Below are positions 1 to 7,057 of a DNA stretch of 12,473 nt, in pieces. Below the pieces are notes generated by a model, which was not told where the DNA came from, made no database searches, and saw only the letters and a list, made by a program, of their open reading frames with translations. How positions within the stretch are numbered: position 1 is the first letter of the stretch; each line of letters begins with the position of its first letter. The position numbers and the translations under genes are program-made. This DNA comes from Methylovulum sp. (GTDB lineage: Bacteria; Pseudomonadota; Gammaproteobacteria; Methylococcales; Methylomonadaceae). The DNA lies in the NCBI GenBank assembly GCA_016919605.1, contig JACXTQ010000143.1, positions 1 to 12,473 of the forward strand. The letters are read 5' to 3'.

Positions 1-432
1 CGCGACATAGCCCGGCACAATCATAGTGCTCATATTGGTCATGGGGATATGTACGCCGTGCAACACGTCCATGCTGACCCAACGGAAGGTCAATGGCGTC
101 TCTGCTGGTACTTGGATATGTTTGGGAAAAAAGGAGTAGCGTCCGGCAACCATGCGGATAATGATGGCACCTTGGCTGTCCATTTGCACCCCTAGGTTTT
201 CTTCGGCAAATTCTTTCCCAAGATGCAGGCTGGCGGAATCAATGGTTTCGACTTTGCTAGGCGGGTTGATACCGTGGAATAAGGCATCTACGGTGATAAT
301 GCCGACAAAAAGGCCGATAATCAACAAGGACACAGCAATCCATTTGCGTTCTAACCGGTCGATATGGATGGCTTTAAATTCGGTACAGCCTTCGCGCAAT
401 CGTTGGTAGGTTTTTGACAGGTCAATTGACAT
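1..432 (-). CDS. Cytochrome c oxidase subunit II, ba3-like (partial, C-terminus off left edge)
   Basis: The first 144 residues of a CuA-type oxidase subunit II, which takes electrons from cytochrome c at the outer face of the membrane and passes them to subunit I. A cytoplasmic N-terminus of about 30 residues is followed by one membrane helix at about 31-51 and the start of a periplasmic cupredoxin domain. The segment DVLHGVHI (122-129) matches the first CuA ligand region of B-type (ba3) subunit II, with His125 the likely ligand; the Cys pair and second His lie beyond the window. A single N-terminal helix and a short linker fit the ba3 type better than the two-helix aa3 type. The ATG (430-432) has a GGAG six bases upstream, and this site overlaps the stop of the preceding small subunit, so the two are probably co-translated. 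Subunit I would be expected next, outside the window. Confidence 0.85.
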   Translation of the reverse strand, partial: MSIDLSKTYQRLREGCTEFKAIHIDRLERKWIAVSLLIIGLFVGIITVDALFHGINPPSKVETIDSASLHLGKEFAEENLGVQMDSQGAIIIRMVAGRYSFFPKHIQVPAETPLTFRWVSMDVLHGVHIPMTNMSTMIVPGYVA

Positions 433-441
433 AATAGGCTC

Positions 442-585
442 CTATCCGCGCGGTAAAAATACGCCGTAATACAGAAACAGCCAAGCTACGACCATTCCAC
501 CGATCACCGCTGACATTAAGGCAAAAGTACCGCTAGGCGAACTTTCGAGAATGCGTTGACGATCTTCTTCACTCATTGGCTCCAT
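442..585 (-). CDS. Small one-helix cytochrome oxidase subunit (IIa/IV-like)
   Basis: A 47-residue protein with a charged N-terminus (MEPMSEEDRQR), one hydrophobic helix at about residues 20-42 (ending WLFLYYGVF), and a short basic tail. It has a GGGAG six bases before the ATG at 583-585; an internal Met at codon 4 is a possible but less well placed start. It lies 9 bp upstream of the oxidase subunit II gene. A very small single-helix subunit encoded just before subunit II is the arrangement known for ba3-type oxidases (subunit IIa, then II, then I), so I infer a structural oxidase subunit. The sequence is too short for a family assignment by motif; size, topology and position carry the call. 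Confidence 0.7.
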   Translation of the reverse strand: MEPMSEEDRQRILESSPSGTFALMSAVIGGMVVAWLFLYYGVFLPRG

Positions 586-708
586 CTTATTCTCCCTCGC
601 TTGTTATTAACCGGTGTCAGGCAAACTGTATCACTGGCGCAAAGCACGTTAACGATGACGCTTTAGGCTAATGTTTAGATTTGCACAACAGCATTTGTTT
701 CGTTAAAG

Positions 709-721
709 CCATTATTAATGG
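709..721. repeat. 13-bp palindrome CCATTATTAATGG at the predicted oxidase start site
   Basis: Six-base arms CCATTA and TAATGG flank one central T. It begins just downstream of the predicted transcription start of the oxidase operon. It differs by one central base from the 12-bp palindrome in the epmB-efp spacer. It may be an operator, or an AT-rich coincidence; no regulator can be named. Confidence 0.4.
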
Positions 722-728
722 TATGGTA

Positions 729-757
729 ATTATAGAGCCAAATATTAGCTTTGTCTG
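729..757 (-). promoter_or_regulatory. Sigma70-like promoter of the oxidase operon
   Basis: Read on the minus strand, CAGACA (757-752, four of six bases matching TTGACA) is followed after 17 bases by a perfect TATAAT (734-729). Transcription would start near 722, giving a leader of about 137 nt before the small oxidase subunit. A 13-bp palindrome sits at the predicted start site and an inverted repeat lies about 80 bp upstream, so regulation is possible. The assignment rests on the hexamers only. Confidence 0.55.
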
Positions 758-792
758 TTTTAATGCACATATTTTCGGCATTATTTATAAAA

Positions 793-809
793 ATCAGATT
801 CTGTCTGAT
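793..809 (-). terminator. Possible epmB terminator hairpin (weak)
   Basis: On the minus strand, ATCAGA and TCTGAT form a 6-bp stem around a 5-base loop, followed by TTTTATAAATAA, about 100 nt after the epmB stop. The stem has only two G-C pairs, so termination would be weak. The same inverted repeat lies about 80 bp upstream of the predicted oxidase start and could equally be an activator site. Confidence 0.35.
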
Positions 810-905
810 AGCTAATGGCTTAGTGTAGGATAATCGGCAAAAATAAGCCTACAAAAGGCCAAGCTCTTTTACTTAGGGCTGATAAATGTGTGGAAAGCTA
901 TTTTT

Positions 906-1934
906 TTAACAGTTGTCACTCCCATTGTTGACATATTGCTTAAATGCTGCTCCAGCTTGTTCTGTGACCAGCTTAGGCACCAAATAACCCGGTAATACAG
1001 TTTGTAGGGCTTTAAGTAGTGCTAATGCCCTATCTCGGCTGACTTCAAAATGAGCAGCCCCTTGCACCTTATCTAATAAGTGCAAGTAATAAGGTATTAC
1101 CCCTAGAGCAAACAGGCTTTCGCTAAGTGTGCATAGCGTTAGGGCTTCATCGTTTACGCCTTTGAGTAAGACGGCTTGGTTAAAGACGGTGATACCGTGC
1201 TGTTGCAAACGGCTTAACGCGCTTGCCACGCGTGGATTGAGTTCATTGGCATGGTTGCAATGAACCACCATAACTAACGTTTTGCTGTTTTTTGCCAATA
1301 ATTCCAGCAAATTATCAGTGATGCGGGCAGGCAATACTATCGGTAAACGGCTGTGGATACGGATGCGTTTGACATGGGTAATCTGGTTGATTTGTTCAAG
1401 CAACTCGCCCAGTTGGCGGTCATTTAACAGTAGCGGATCACCGCCGCTTAAAATAACTTCAGTGATGCTGGTGTCGGCGGTAATGTAATTGAGGGCAGCC
1501 TGTTGCTTTTGTTTACCCAATTGCACGTCAGCGTAAGGGAAGTTACGGCGGAAGCAATAGCGGCAATTGATCGCGCAAGTTCCTATGCTGATTAGCAACA
1601 CCCGCCCGTGATATTTATGTAGCACCCCGATTTCGGCTAGTGCCGCCAAATCTCCGACTGGGTCATTGCCAAAACCAAGCACAGTGAGCTGTTCATCGGC
1701 GATAGGCAGCACTTGCCGTAATAACGGATCGTTAGGGTTACCTTTTTCAATGCTCGCGGCAAAGCTTAAGGGAACGCGTAGAGGAAAGTTTTGGCTGGCG
1801 GCCAGCGGGCTAGGCAATTGTCCTAGAGGTAGCTGTAGATACTCACACAGGTCTTCGGTGCGGGTGAACGCCCCGCTCAATTGTTGTTGCCAATTTTGGG
1901 CAAAATGTTCGCTTTCGTAAGTGTTGTCAGTCAT
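906..1934 (-). CDS. epmB: EF-P beta-lysylation protein EpmB (lysine 2,3-aminomutase family)
   Basis: A radical SAM, PLP-dependent enzyme that converts (S)-alpha-lysine to (R)-beta-lysine, the form EpmA attaches to elongation factor P. At 342 residues it has the same length as E. coli EpmB. The radical SAM CxxxCxxC cluster motif is at Cys120, Cys124 and Cys127 (TCAINCRYCFRRNFPY); SGGDPL follows, then RIHSRLPIVLPARIT, and the PYYLHLLDKVQGAAHF segment near the C-terminus. Lys321 in YLVPKL is the likely PLP-binding residue. The N-terminal EKGNPNDPLLRQVLP is also typical. EpmB lacks the C-terminal extension of fermentative aminomutases, so EF-P modification is the better call, and the divergent efp-epmA pair confirms it. 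No clear Shine-Dalgarno is seen before the ATG at 1932-1934. Confidence 0.96.
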   Translation of the reverse strand: MTDNTYESEHFAQNWQQQLSGAFTRTEDLCEYLQLPLGQLPSPLAASQNFPLRVPLSFAASIEKGNPNDPLLRQVLPIADEQLTVLGFGNDPVGDLAALAEIGVLHKYHGRVLLISIGTCAINCRYCFRRNFPYADVQLGKQKQQAALNYITADTSITEVILSGGDPLLLNDRQLGELLEQINQITHVKRIRIHSRLPIVLPARITDNLLELLAKNSKTLVMVVHCNHANELNPRVASALSRLQQHGITVFNQAVLLKGVNDEALTLCTLSESLFALGVIPYYLHLLDKVQGAAHFEVSRDRALALLKALQTVLPGYLVPKLVTEQAGAAFKQYVNNGSDNC

Positions 1935-1963
1935 GGCAGGGGTATTTAATGTTTCTCTGAAGG

Positions 1964-1987
1964 GTTGCCTCCATTATAATGGGCAAC
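1964..1987. promoter_or_regulatory. Palindromic divergent promoter between epmB and efp
   Basis: CCATTATAATGG (1971-1982) is a perfect 12-bp palindrome that contains TATAAT on both strands: plus 1975-1980 and minus 1978-1973. It is flanked by a second pair of arms, GTTGC (1964-1968) and GCAAC (1983-1987), offset by two bases. Plus-strand transcription would start about 30 nt before efp, and minus-strand transcription about 30 nt before epmB. The -35 regions are poor on both sides: TTTCTC on plus with 17-bp spacing, and GTGACA on minus but 21 bases away. I infer a shared bidirectional core, so the efp and epmB promoters probably overlap. Confidence 0.55.
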
Positions 1988-2017
1988 TTTTAATTATTGT
2001 GTCACACTGAGGATAAA

Positions 2018-2587
2018 ATGGCTGTTTATAGCACTAATGAATTTAAAGCTGGGTTAAAAGTCATGCTCGATAATGACCCTTGCGCTATCATTGAAAATGA
2101 GTTTGTCAAACCGGGCAAGGGGCAGGCGTTTAACCGCGTTAAAATCAGGAACTTAAAAACAGGTCGCGTGATTGAGCGCACATTCAAATCAGGCGAGTCG
2201 CTGGAAAGCGCGGATGTGGTCGATGTGGAAATGCAGTATCTTTATAATGACGGCGAGTTCCGGCATTTTATGGTTCAGGATACGTTCGAGCAGTATCAAG
2301 CGGAAGCCAAAATCGTTGGTGATGCCGCTTTATGGCTGAAAGACCAAGACTTTTGTTTCGTCACTTTATGGAATGACGCGCCGCTGGCCGTGACCCCTAG
2401 CAACTTTGTCGAGCTGGAAATCGTTGAAACTGATCCGGGTGTGCGTGGAGATACCTCTGGCGGTGGCGGTAAACCGGCCAAATTGACCACAGGTGCGGTC
2501 GTGCGTGTGCCTTTGTTTGTACAAATAGGCGAAGTTATAAAAGTGGATACCCGTACTGGCGAATATATTTCTCGCGTCAAAGACTAA
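2018..2587 (+). CDS. efp: Elongation factor P
   Basis: A translation factor that binds between the P and E sites and rescues ribosomes stalled on polyproline. It is 189 residues against 188 in E. coli, with the usual three beta domains. The modified lysine is present as Lys34 in the loop VKPGKGQAF, which marks the beta-lysylated type, and both modification enzymes are its immediate neighbours. Domains II and III carry the conserved YNDGEFRHFMVQDTFEQY and the PGVRGDTSGGGGKPAKLTTGA signature. The ATG at 2018-2020 gives the family N-terminus MAVYSTNEFKAGLKVML and has GAGGA just upstream (2009-2013); an in-frame TTG at 1997 would only add seven unrelated residues. epmA begins on the next base after the stop. 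Confidence 0.98.
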   Translation: MAVYSTNEFKAGLKVMLDNDPCAIIENEFVKPGKGQAFNRVKIRNLKTGRVIERTFKSGESLESADVVDVEMQYLYNDGEFRHFMVQDTFEQYQAEAKIVGDAALWLKDQDFCFVTLWNDAPLAVTPSNFVELEIVETDPGVRGDTSGGGGKPAKLTTGAVVRVPLFVQIGEVIKVDTRTGEYISRVKD

Positions 2588-3565
2588 GTGCGCTACGATT
2601 GGCAGCCTTCGTGCAGTCTTGAGGCGTTGCACCTTCGTGCCCGATTGCTACATGATATCCGGGCTTTTTTTCAGGCTCGCTCCGTGCTTGAAGTAGAAAC
2701 GCCGCTATTGTGCCATAGTACGGGTACTGATCCGCAACTGGCCTTTTTTAGCACCGACTTCCACAGCCTACCGCATCGGCAAGCGTTGTTTTTGCAAACC
2801 TCACCCGAATTTGCGATGAAGCGTTTATTGGCGGCGGGCAGCGGCTCCATTTACCAAATTTGCAAGGCCTTCCGCAACGGTGAAGTAGGGCGGTTCCATA
2901 ACCCTGAATTCACCCTACTGGAATGGTATCGAGTGGGCTTTACCTTACAGGCACTGATGGACGAAGTCGCGGATTTGTTTGCCGAACTGTTTAAGGGGCA
3001 AGGCTTACAGGCAACGCAACGGCTCAGTTACCAATCGGTATTCCGTCAATATACAGGTCTTGACCCGTTGCAGTTTTGTTATGGTGATTATTGTACCTAT
3101 GCGCTGGCTAGCGGCTTGCCAGAAGCGGTGACCCTGTGTGGTGATGATCACTTGTTGTGGTTAGATATGCTGTTTAGCCATAAAATCCAGCCGTTTTTGG
3201 GTGCTAATGCCTTGTGTATGGTTTATGGATATCCTGCTTGCCAACCATCACTCGCCAAGGTTAGTGCCGATAACCCACTCACGGTTGAACGGGTGGAGTT
3301 GTTCATTAACGGCATTGAATTGGGCAACGGTTATTATGAACTGACCGATGCTACCGAGCAGGCATCACGCTTTAATAAGGAAATTCGCCAGCGCCAGGAA
3401 CAAAAGCTTCCTGCCGTTATCGAAGACGGGCGGTTATTGGCGGCCTTGGCGGCAGGTTTGCCTGAGTGTGCGGGTATTGCTATCGGTTTGGATAGGCTGC
3501 TAATGTTATTAGGCGCAGCCACTACTATCGGTGATACGCTGAGCTTCCCTGTAGACAGAGCGTAA
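2588..3565 (+). CDS. epmA: EF-P--(R)-beta-lysine ligase EpmA (GenX/PoxA)
   Basis: A class II lysyl-tRNA synthetase paralogue that lacks the anticodon-binding domain and attaches beta-lysine to Lys34 of EF-P rather than to tRNA. It has 325 residues, like E. coli EpmA. Class II motif 1 lies at about 31-41 (RSVLEVETPLL), motif 2 at about 92-114 (CKAFRNGEVGRFHNPEFTLLEW, shown by its ends and the central RNGEVGRFHNPEF), and motif 3 at 296-308 (GIAIGLDRLLMLL). The start is GTG at 2588-2590, abutting the efp TAA with no spacer and no separate ribosome site, so expression probably depends on translational coupling to efp. That would make far less EpmA than EF-P, as suits an enzyme and its abundant substrate. 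No EpmC hydroxylase gene is in view. Confidence 0.96.
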   Translation: MRYDWQPSCSLEALHLRARLLHDIRAFFQARSVLEVETPLLCHSTGTDPQLAFFSTDFHSLPHRQALFLQTSPEFAMKRLLAAGSGSIYQICKAFRNGEVGRFHNPEFTLLEWYRVGFTLQALMDEVADLFAELFKGQGLQATQRLSYQSVFRQYTGLDPLQFCYGDYCTYALASGLPEAVTLCGDDHLLWLDMLFSHKIQPFLGANALCMVYGYPACQPSLAKVSADNPLTVERVELFINGIELGNGYYELTDATEQASRFNKEIRQRQEQKLPAVIEDGRLLAALAAGLPECAGIAIGLDRLLMLLGAATTIGDTLSFPVDRA

Positions 3566-3585
3566 GGCGGATTCAACGGTTCCTG

Positions 3586-3594
3586 TGCTATAAT
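3586..3594 (+). promoter_or_regulatory. Extended -10 promoter upstream of bamA
   Basis: TGCTATAAT is a perfect extended -10 element (TG, one base, TATAAT at 3589-3594). No good -35 lies at 16-18 bases, as is common for extended -10 promoters. Transcription would start near 3601, giving a leader of about 43 nt to the bamA ATG. It lies just after the end of epmA, so bamA need not depend on the efp transcript. I see no sigmaE-type GGAACTT element here. Confidence 0.55.
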
Positions 3595-3643
3595 TGCCAC
3601 TCGCCTCCCTTTTTATAAAACTGGTTTATTTTTCGCTGTTTAC

Positions 3644-5959
3644 ATGAAATTACATACTTTTTCTCGCTGGTTATTGCTAGGCTTGCTTGTCTCCCAGGCG
3701 GTTAAAAGTGACGATGAATTCGTTGTCAGTGATATTAAAGTCACGGGCTTGCAACGTATATCGCTTGGAACAGTCTATAACTACTTGCCGGTTAATGTTG
3801 GTGAACGCTTTTCACAAGAAAAGGTCGCACCGGCGATTAGAGCGTTATTCAAGACCGGGTTCTTTAAAGATATTGTGCTGGAAAGGATAGGCACCACCTT
3901 GATGGTCAATGTGGTGGAGCGTCCTTCCATTGCTAAAATTGTTTTTGAAGGCAATAAGGATTTGTCCAAAGACGATTTAAAAAAGGCCTTGGATAAAATT
4001 GGCCTGTCAGAAGGCAAAATTTTTGATCGGCAAGTCTTGGATAAGGTGGAGCAAGAGTTGAACCGCCAATATCTTAGCCATGGCAAATACGGTTTGAAAA
4101 TCAAGACCACGGTAGCGGATTTGACTCGTAATCGGGTCGGTATCAACATCAATATTTCTGAAGGCAAAGTCGCCAAAATCAAGCAAATCAATATTGTCGG
4201 CAATAATGCCTTTGATGATAAGACTTTATTGAGCACGATTGAATTGAGCACCAGCAACTGGTTGTCGTTTTACACCAAAAATGACCAATATTCTAAACAG
4301 AAGCTGGCAGCCGACTTAGAAACCCTCCGCTCTTATTATTTGGATCGCGGTTATATCAATTTTGTCATTGAATCCACCCAAGTCGCTATCACGCCGGACA
4401 AAAAAGATATTTATGTCACTATCAACGTCAAGGAGGGTGATGTGTATACCTTAGAAAAGGTCAAGCTGGCAGGCAATCTGATTGCCCCACCTGAAGAGTT
4501 GGTCAAATTGGTTAGTATTGGCCCAGGTGAAGTCTTTTCCAGAAAAAGTGCCACGGAAACCTCTAAAGCTATTTCTGACCGCTTAGGCAATGACGGTTAT
4601 GCTTTTGCCAACGTTAACATGGTGCCGGAAATCAACGAAGTTAAAAAAACTGTGGACATGACCTTTTTTGTCGATCCTGGCAAACGCGCTTACGTCCATC
4701 AGATCAATATGAGCGGTAATACCAAGACCCGCGACGAGGTCTTGCGCCGAGAAATGCGGCAAATGGAGTCCAGTTGGGCATCAAGTGCCAAGATTGACCG
4801 CTCCAAAACCCGTTTGGAACGTTTGGGTTATTTTGAATCGGTCAATGTCGAAACCCCGCCCGTGGTCGGAACCAATGACCAAATTGATGTAAATTTTGGA
4901 GTGGTTGAAAAAGCTTCCGGCAATTTGTCGGCGGGTGTCGGTTTTTCGCAGGTGCAAGGGATTGTTTTTAACGCCAATATCTCGCAAGATAACGTGTTCG
5001 GTTCGGGCAAGCGGATTAACTTAGGCTTTAACAACAGCGCTTATTTGACCAGCTACCAATTGGGCTTTTTTAACCCGTATTTCACCACCGATGGTGTCAG
5101 TGTCGGTTACAATATGGCTTACACCAAACGTAATGCCGGGCAAATCAATATCGCCAACTATTCGACCGAGGTCTTGAGTGCCAGCACCGATTTCGGAATT
5201 CCCTTAAATGAGTTTGATCAGGTGCGTTTTGGTGTCGAAGGTAAGCATACCCAATTGAGCACAACGGTTTATTCATCCCAACAAATCAGTAGCTTCATCA
5301 ATAATCAAGGCAACAGTTTTTTGACAGTGTCACCGACCTTAAGCTGGACGCATGATACCCTGAACCGGGCAATATTTCCCAGTAGCGGTGGCCAACAACG
5401 TTTGACGGGGCTGATCGCCGTACCTGGCAGTGATTTGCAATACTATAAAGTCGGTTATAAGCACCAACTGTATCTGCCGTTGGCTAAAGATTTTACTTTT
5501 AGGTTGCAGGCGGAAGCGGCTTATGGGCATGGTTATGGTAAAACCAGTGCCTTGCCGTTTTTTGAGAATTACTATGGCGGCGGCACTGGTTCGGTGCGGG
5601 GGTTTAGAAATAACTCCTTAGGGCCGCGTGATTCTAACGGCTACCCATTAGGCGGTTCAACCAAAATTATTGGTAACGCCGAGTTGTTTTTCCCTGTGCC
5701 GTTTTTGTCAGACATTAAATCGGTACGCTTAGGTGCGTTCATGGATGCAGGTACTATCAGCAATGCTTTTACTATCAACAACTTGAAATATGCCGCTGGT
5801 TTGTCGGGCGAATGGTTGTCACCTTTCGGTGCTTTGTCCATCAGTGTTGCCCAGCCATTAAAGACCGGCACGACCACTTACATCGACAACAATGGCAATG
5901 TCATGCAAGTTCAAGACCAAAGCCAATTGTTCCAATTTAACTTTGGGCAAAATTTCTAG
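3644..5959 (+). CDS. bamA: Outer membrane protein assembly factor BamA
   Basis: The central Omp85 subunit of the BAM complex, which folds and inserts beta-barrel proteins into the outer membrane. It is 771 residues against 810 in E. coli. A signal peptide covers about residues 1-22 (hydrophobic WLLLGLLVSQAV). Five POTRA domains follow, about 24-420, beginning with FVVSDIKVTGLQRI, the classic POTRA1 opening. The barrel runs from about 425 to the end: loop-6 VRGF is at 651-654 in GGTGSVRGFRNNSLGPRD, and the C-terminus is FNFGQNF, with the terminal Phe of the beta-signal. The ATG at 3644 lacks a clear Shine-Dalgarno, but the signal peptide supports it. In many gammaproteobacteria rseP precedes bamA; here epmA does. 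skp follows with its own promoter. Confidence 0.97.
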   Translation: MKLHTFSRWLLLGLLVSQAVKSDDEFVVSDIKVTGLQRISLGTVYNYLPVNVGERFSQEKVAPAIRALFKTGFFKDIVLERIGTTLMVNVVERPSIAKIVFEGNKDLSKDDLKKALDKIGLSEGKIFDRQVLDKVEQELNRQYLSHGKYGLKIKTTVADLTRNRVGININISEGKVAKIKQINIVGNNAFDDKTLLSTIELSTSNWLSFYTKNDQYSKQKLAADLETLRSYYLDRGYINFVIESTQVAITPDKKDIYVTINVKEGDVYTLEKVKLAGNLIAPPEELVKLVSIGPGEVFSRKSATETSKAISDRLGNDGYAFANVNMVPEINEVKKTVDMTFFVDPGKRAYVHQINMSGNTKTRDEVLRREMRQMESSWASSAKIDRSKTRLERLGYFESVNVETPPVVGTNDQIDVNFGVVEKASGNLSAGVGFSQVQGIVFNANISQDNVFGSGKRINLGFNNSAYLTSYQLGFFNPYFTTDGVSVGYNMAYTKRNAGQINIANYSTEVLSASTDFGIPLNEFDQVRFGVEGKHTQLSTTVYSSQQISSFINNQGNSFLTVSPTLSWTHDTLNRAIFPSSGGQQRLTGLIAVPGSDLQYYKVGYKHQLYLPLAKDFTFRLQAEAAYGHGYGKTSALPFFENYYGGGTGSVRGFRNNSLGPRDSNGYPLGGSTKIIGNAELFFPVPFLSDIKSVRLGAFMDAGTISNAFTINNLKYAAGLSGEWLSPFGALSISVAQPLKTGTTTYIDNNGNVMQVQDQSQLFQFNFGQNF

Positions 5960-5969
5960 GCCAAGACTT

Positions 5970-5998
5970 TTGGGATTGCTGTATTTATCCCCTATAAT
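5970..5998 (+). promoter_or_regulatory. Sigma70-like promoter upstream of skp
   Basis: TTGGGA (5970-5975, four of six) is followed after 17 bases by a perfect TATAAT (5993-5998), in the 96-bp gap after bamA. The leader to skp would be about 50 nt. A small inverted repeat, GGGAT (5972-5976) and ATCCC (5987-5991), lies across the spacer; it has no T-tract after it, so it is not a terminator and could be an operator. Confidence 0.55.
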
Positions 5999-6055
5999 TG
6001 AAACACTTATCCGCAATAAAATTTATCGTTTAATGACTTGGAGATTGATTTTACA

Positions 6056-6562
6056 ATGAAAAACAAAATTGGATTATTTTTGGGAGTCGTGTTGGCAGCC
6101 CATGCTAACCTAAGCTTTGCCGATCTAAAAATTGGTGTCGTTAACATTCCGGCGATCCTTGAAAAATCGCCTATGGTCGAGAAAGCCAGAAAACGTATGG
6201 AAATGGAATTTTCCGCCCGTGAACACCAACTGTCTTCGCTGATGAAGGAAATCCAAAGCAAAGAAGAAAAGATGACCCGTGATGCTTCGGTGATGAGTGA
6301 TTCTGAGCGTTCTAATCTGGAAAAAGACATCATGAACAAAAAACGCGATGCCAAACGTTCGCAACAAGAGTTCAGCGAAGATATTAACGCCCGTCGCAAC
6401 GAAGAGCTGGCTAAGTTCCAACGCCGTATCGTTGAAGCGATCCAAGCCATCGCCAAAGACCAAAACTATGATTTGGTGTTGCATGATGGCGTAAGCTATG
6501 CCAGCGACAAAATTGATGTGACCTCGCAAGTCCAGCAAAAACTATCCACCATGCCCGATTGA
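6056..6562 (+). CDS. skp: Periplasmic chaperone Skp (OmpH family)
   Basis: A trimeric periplasmic holdase that carries unfolded outer-membrane proteins from the Sec translocon to the BAM complex. It is 168 residues, with a signal peptide ending about Ala22 (ANLSFA, then DLKIGVVN). The mature N-terminus matches the family opening (KIGVVNIPAIL, comparable to KIAIVNMGSLF in E. coli). Residues about 35-145 are highly charged and helical, with long Lys/Glu/Arg-rich stretches expected to form the tentacle-like coiled coil, and the end folds back into the body strands (YDLVLHDGVSYASDKIDVT). The ATG at 6056 gives a clean signal peptide; a GGAG lies 12 bases upstream, slightly far. An upstream in-frame TTG at 6038 would spoil the signal peptide. 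Its place after bamA matches its role. Confidence 0.93.
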   Translation: MKNKIGLFLGVVLAAHANLSFADLKIGVVNIPAILEKSPMVEKARKRMEMEFSAREHQLSSLMKEIQSKEEKMTRDASVMSDSERSNLEKDIMNKKRDAKRSQQEFSEDINARRNEELAKFQRRIVEAIQAIAKDQNYDLVLHDGVSYASDKIDVTSQVQQKLSTMPD

Positions 6563-6611
6563 TAGCCACCATTACCCGTATAACTAACCCCTGGATAAAG
6601 CACCTTAAATT

Positions 6612-7055
6612 ATGTCTATAAAATTAGATATTTTACAAATACAAGAATTCTTGCCACATCGTTACCCCTTTCTCCTTGTTGATAAGGTGGTGGACTGTAA
6701 ACCTGGGGTTAGTCTGACGGGAGTTAAAAACGTCACTTATAATGAGCCTTTTTTTCAGGGACATTTTCCGCAAAAGCCGATTATGCCTGGCGTGTTGATC
6801 TTAGAGGCTATGGCGCAAGCGACTGGCTTGCTGGCTTCGGAAACGGCAGGTGATGAATTGGAAGGTATGATTTATTATCTGGTTGGCATTGACAAGGTCA
6901 AGTTCAAACGCCCTGTGGTGCCGGGCGACCAATTGATGCTGCATGTCAACTTTTTCAAAAGCAAACGAAACATTTGGGCGTTTGATTGCAGCTCGGAAGT
7001 GGACGGTGAATTTGTCGCCAGCGCCGAAATCCGTTGCGCCGCCGTGGTAGATTGA
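6612..7055 (+). CDS. fabZ: (3R)-hydroxyacyl-ACP dehydratase FabZ
   Basis: A hotdog-fold dehydratase that removes water from beta-hydroxyacyl-ACP in fatty acid elongation; the same hydroxyacyl-ACP pool supplies lipid A acylation. It has 147 residues against about 151 in E. coli. The N-terminal LPHRYPFLLVDKV is the family signature. The catalytic pair is His51 in FFQGHFP and Glu65 in MPGVLILEAMAQATG. No convincing Shine-Dalgarno precedes the ATG at 6612. The gap to skp is only 49 bp and holds no lpxD, which normally sits here. The stop overlaps a possible TTG start of lpxA. Confidence 0.96.
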   Translation: MSIKLDILQIQEFLPHRYPFLLVDKVVDCKPGVSLTGVKNVTYNEPFFQGHFPQKPIMPGVLILEAMAQATGLLASETAGDELEGMIYYLVGIDKVKFKRPVVPGDQLMLHVNFFKSKRNIWAFDCSSEVDGEFVASAEIRCAAVVD

Positions 7056-7057
7056 CC

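Larger units (their letters stand above)
586..905. other. 320-bp AT-rich intergenic region between epmB and the oxidase operon
   Basis: No open frame here looks like a gene. It separates the 3' end of epmB from the start of the oxidase small subunit, both on the minus strand. It holds the oxidase promoter (729-757), the palindrome at 709-721 and the weak hairpin at 793-809. The part near the oxidase start (586-700) would be transcribed leader; I see no recognisable riboswitch in it. Confidence 0.6.

Noticed and set aside
152..409. Plus-strand 85-codon open frame opposite the oxidase subunit II gene
   Set aside because: It is antisense to a frame with clear CuA-domain sequence, has no family match by eye and no ribosome site.
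1997..2017. TTG start adding seven residues to EF-P
   Set aside because: The ATG at 2018 has GAGGA upstream and matches the family N-terminus and Lys34 numbering.
3566..3643. A terminator after epmA
   Set aside because: Only a 4-bp GGCG/CGCC pairing with a very long loop precedes the T-run at 3610; not convincing.
5972..5991. GGGAT/ATCCC inverted repeat as a bamA terminator
   Set aside because: No T-tract follows and it lies between the -35 and -10 of the skp promoter.
6579..6584. TATAAC before fabZ as a separate promoter
   Set aside because: No -35 at proper spacing and no TG extension; fabZ is more simply read from the skp promoter.
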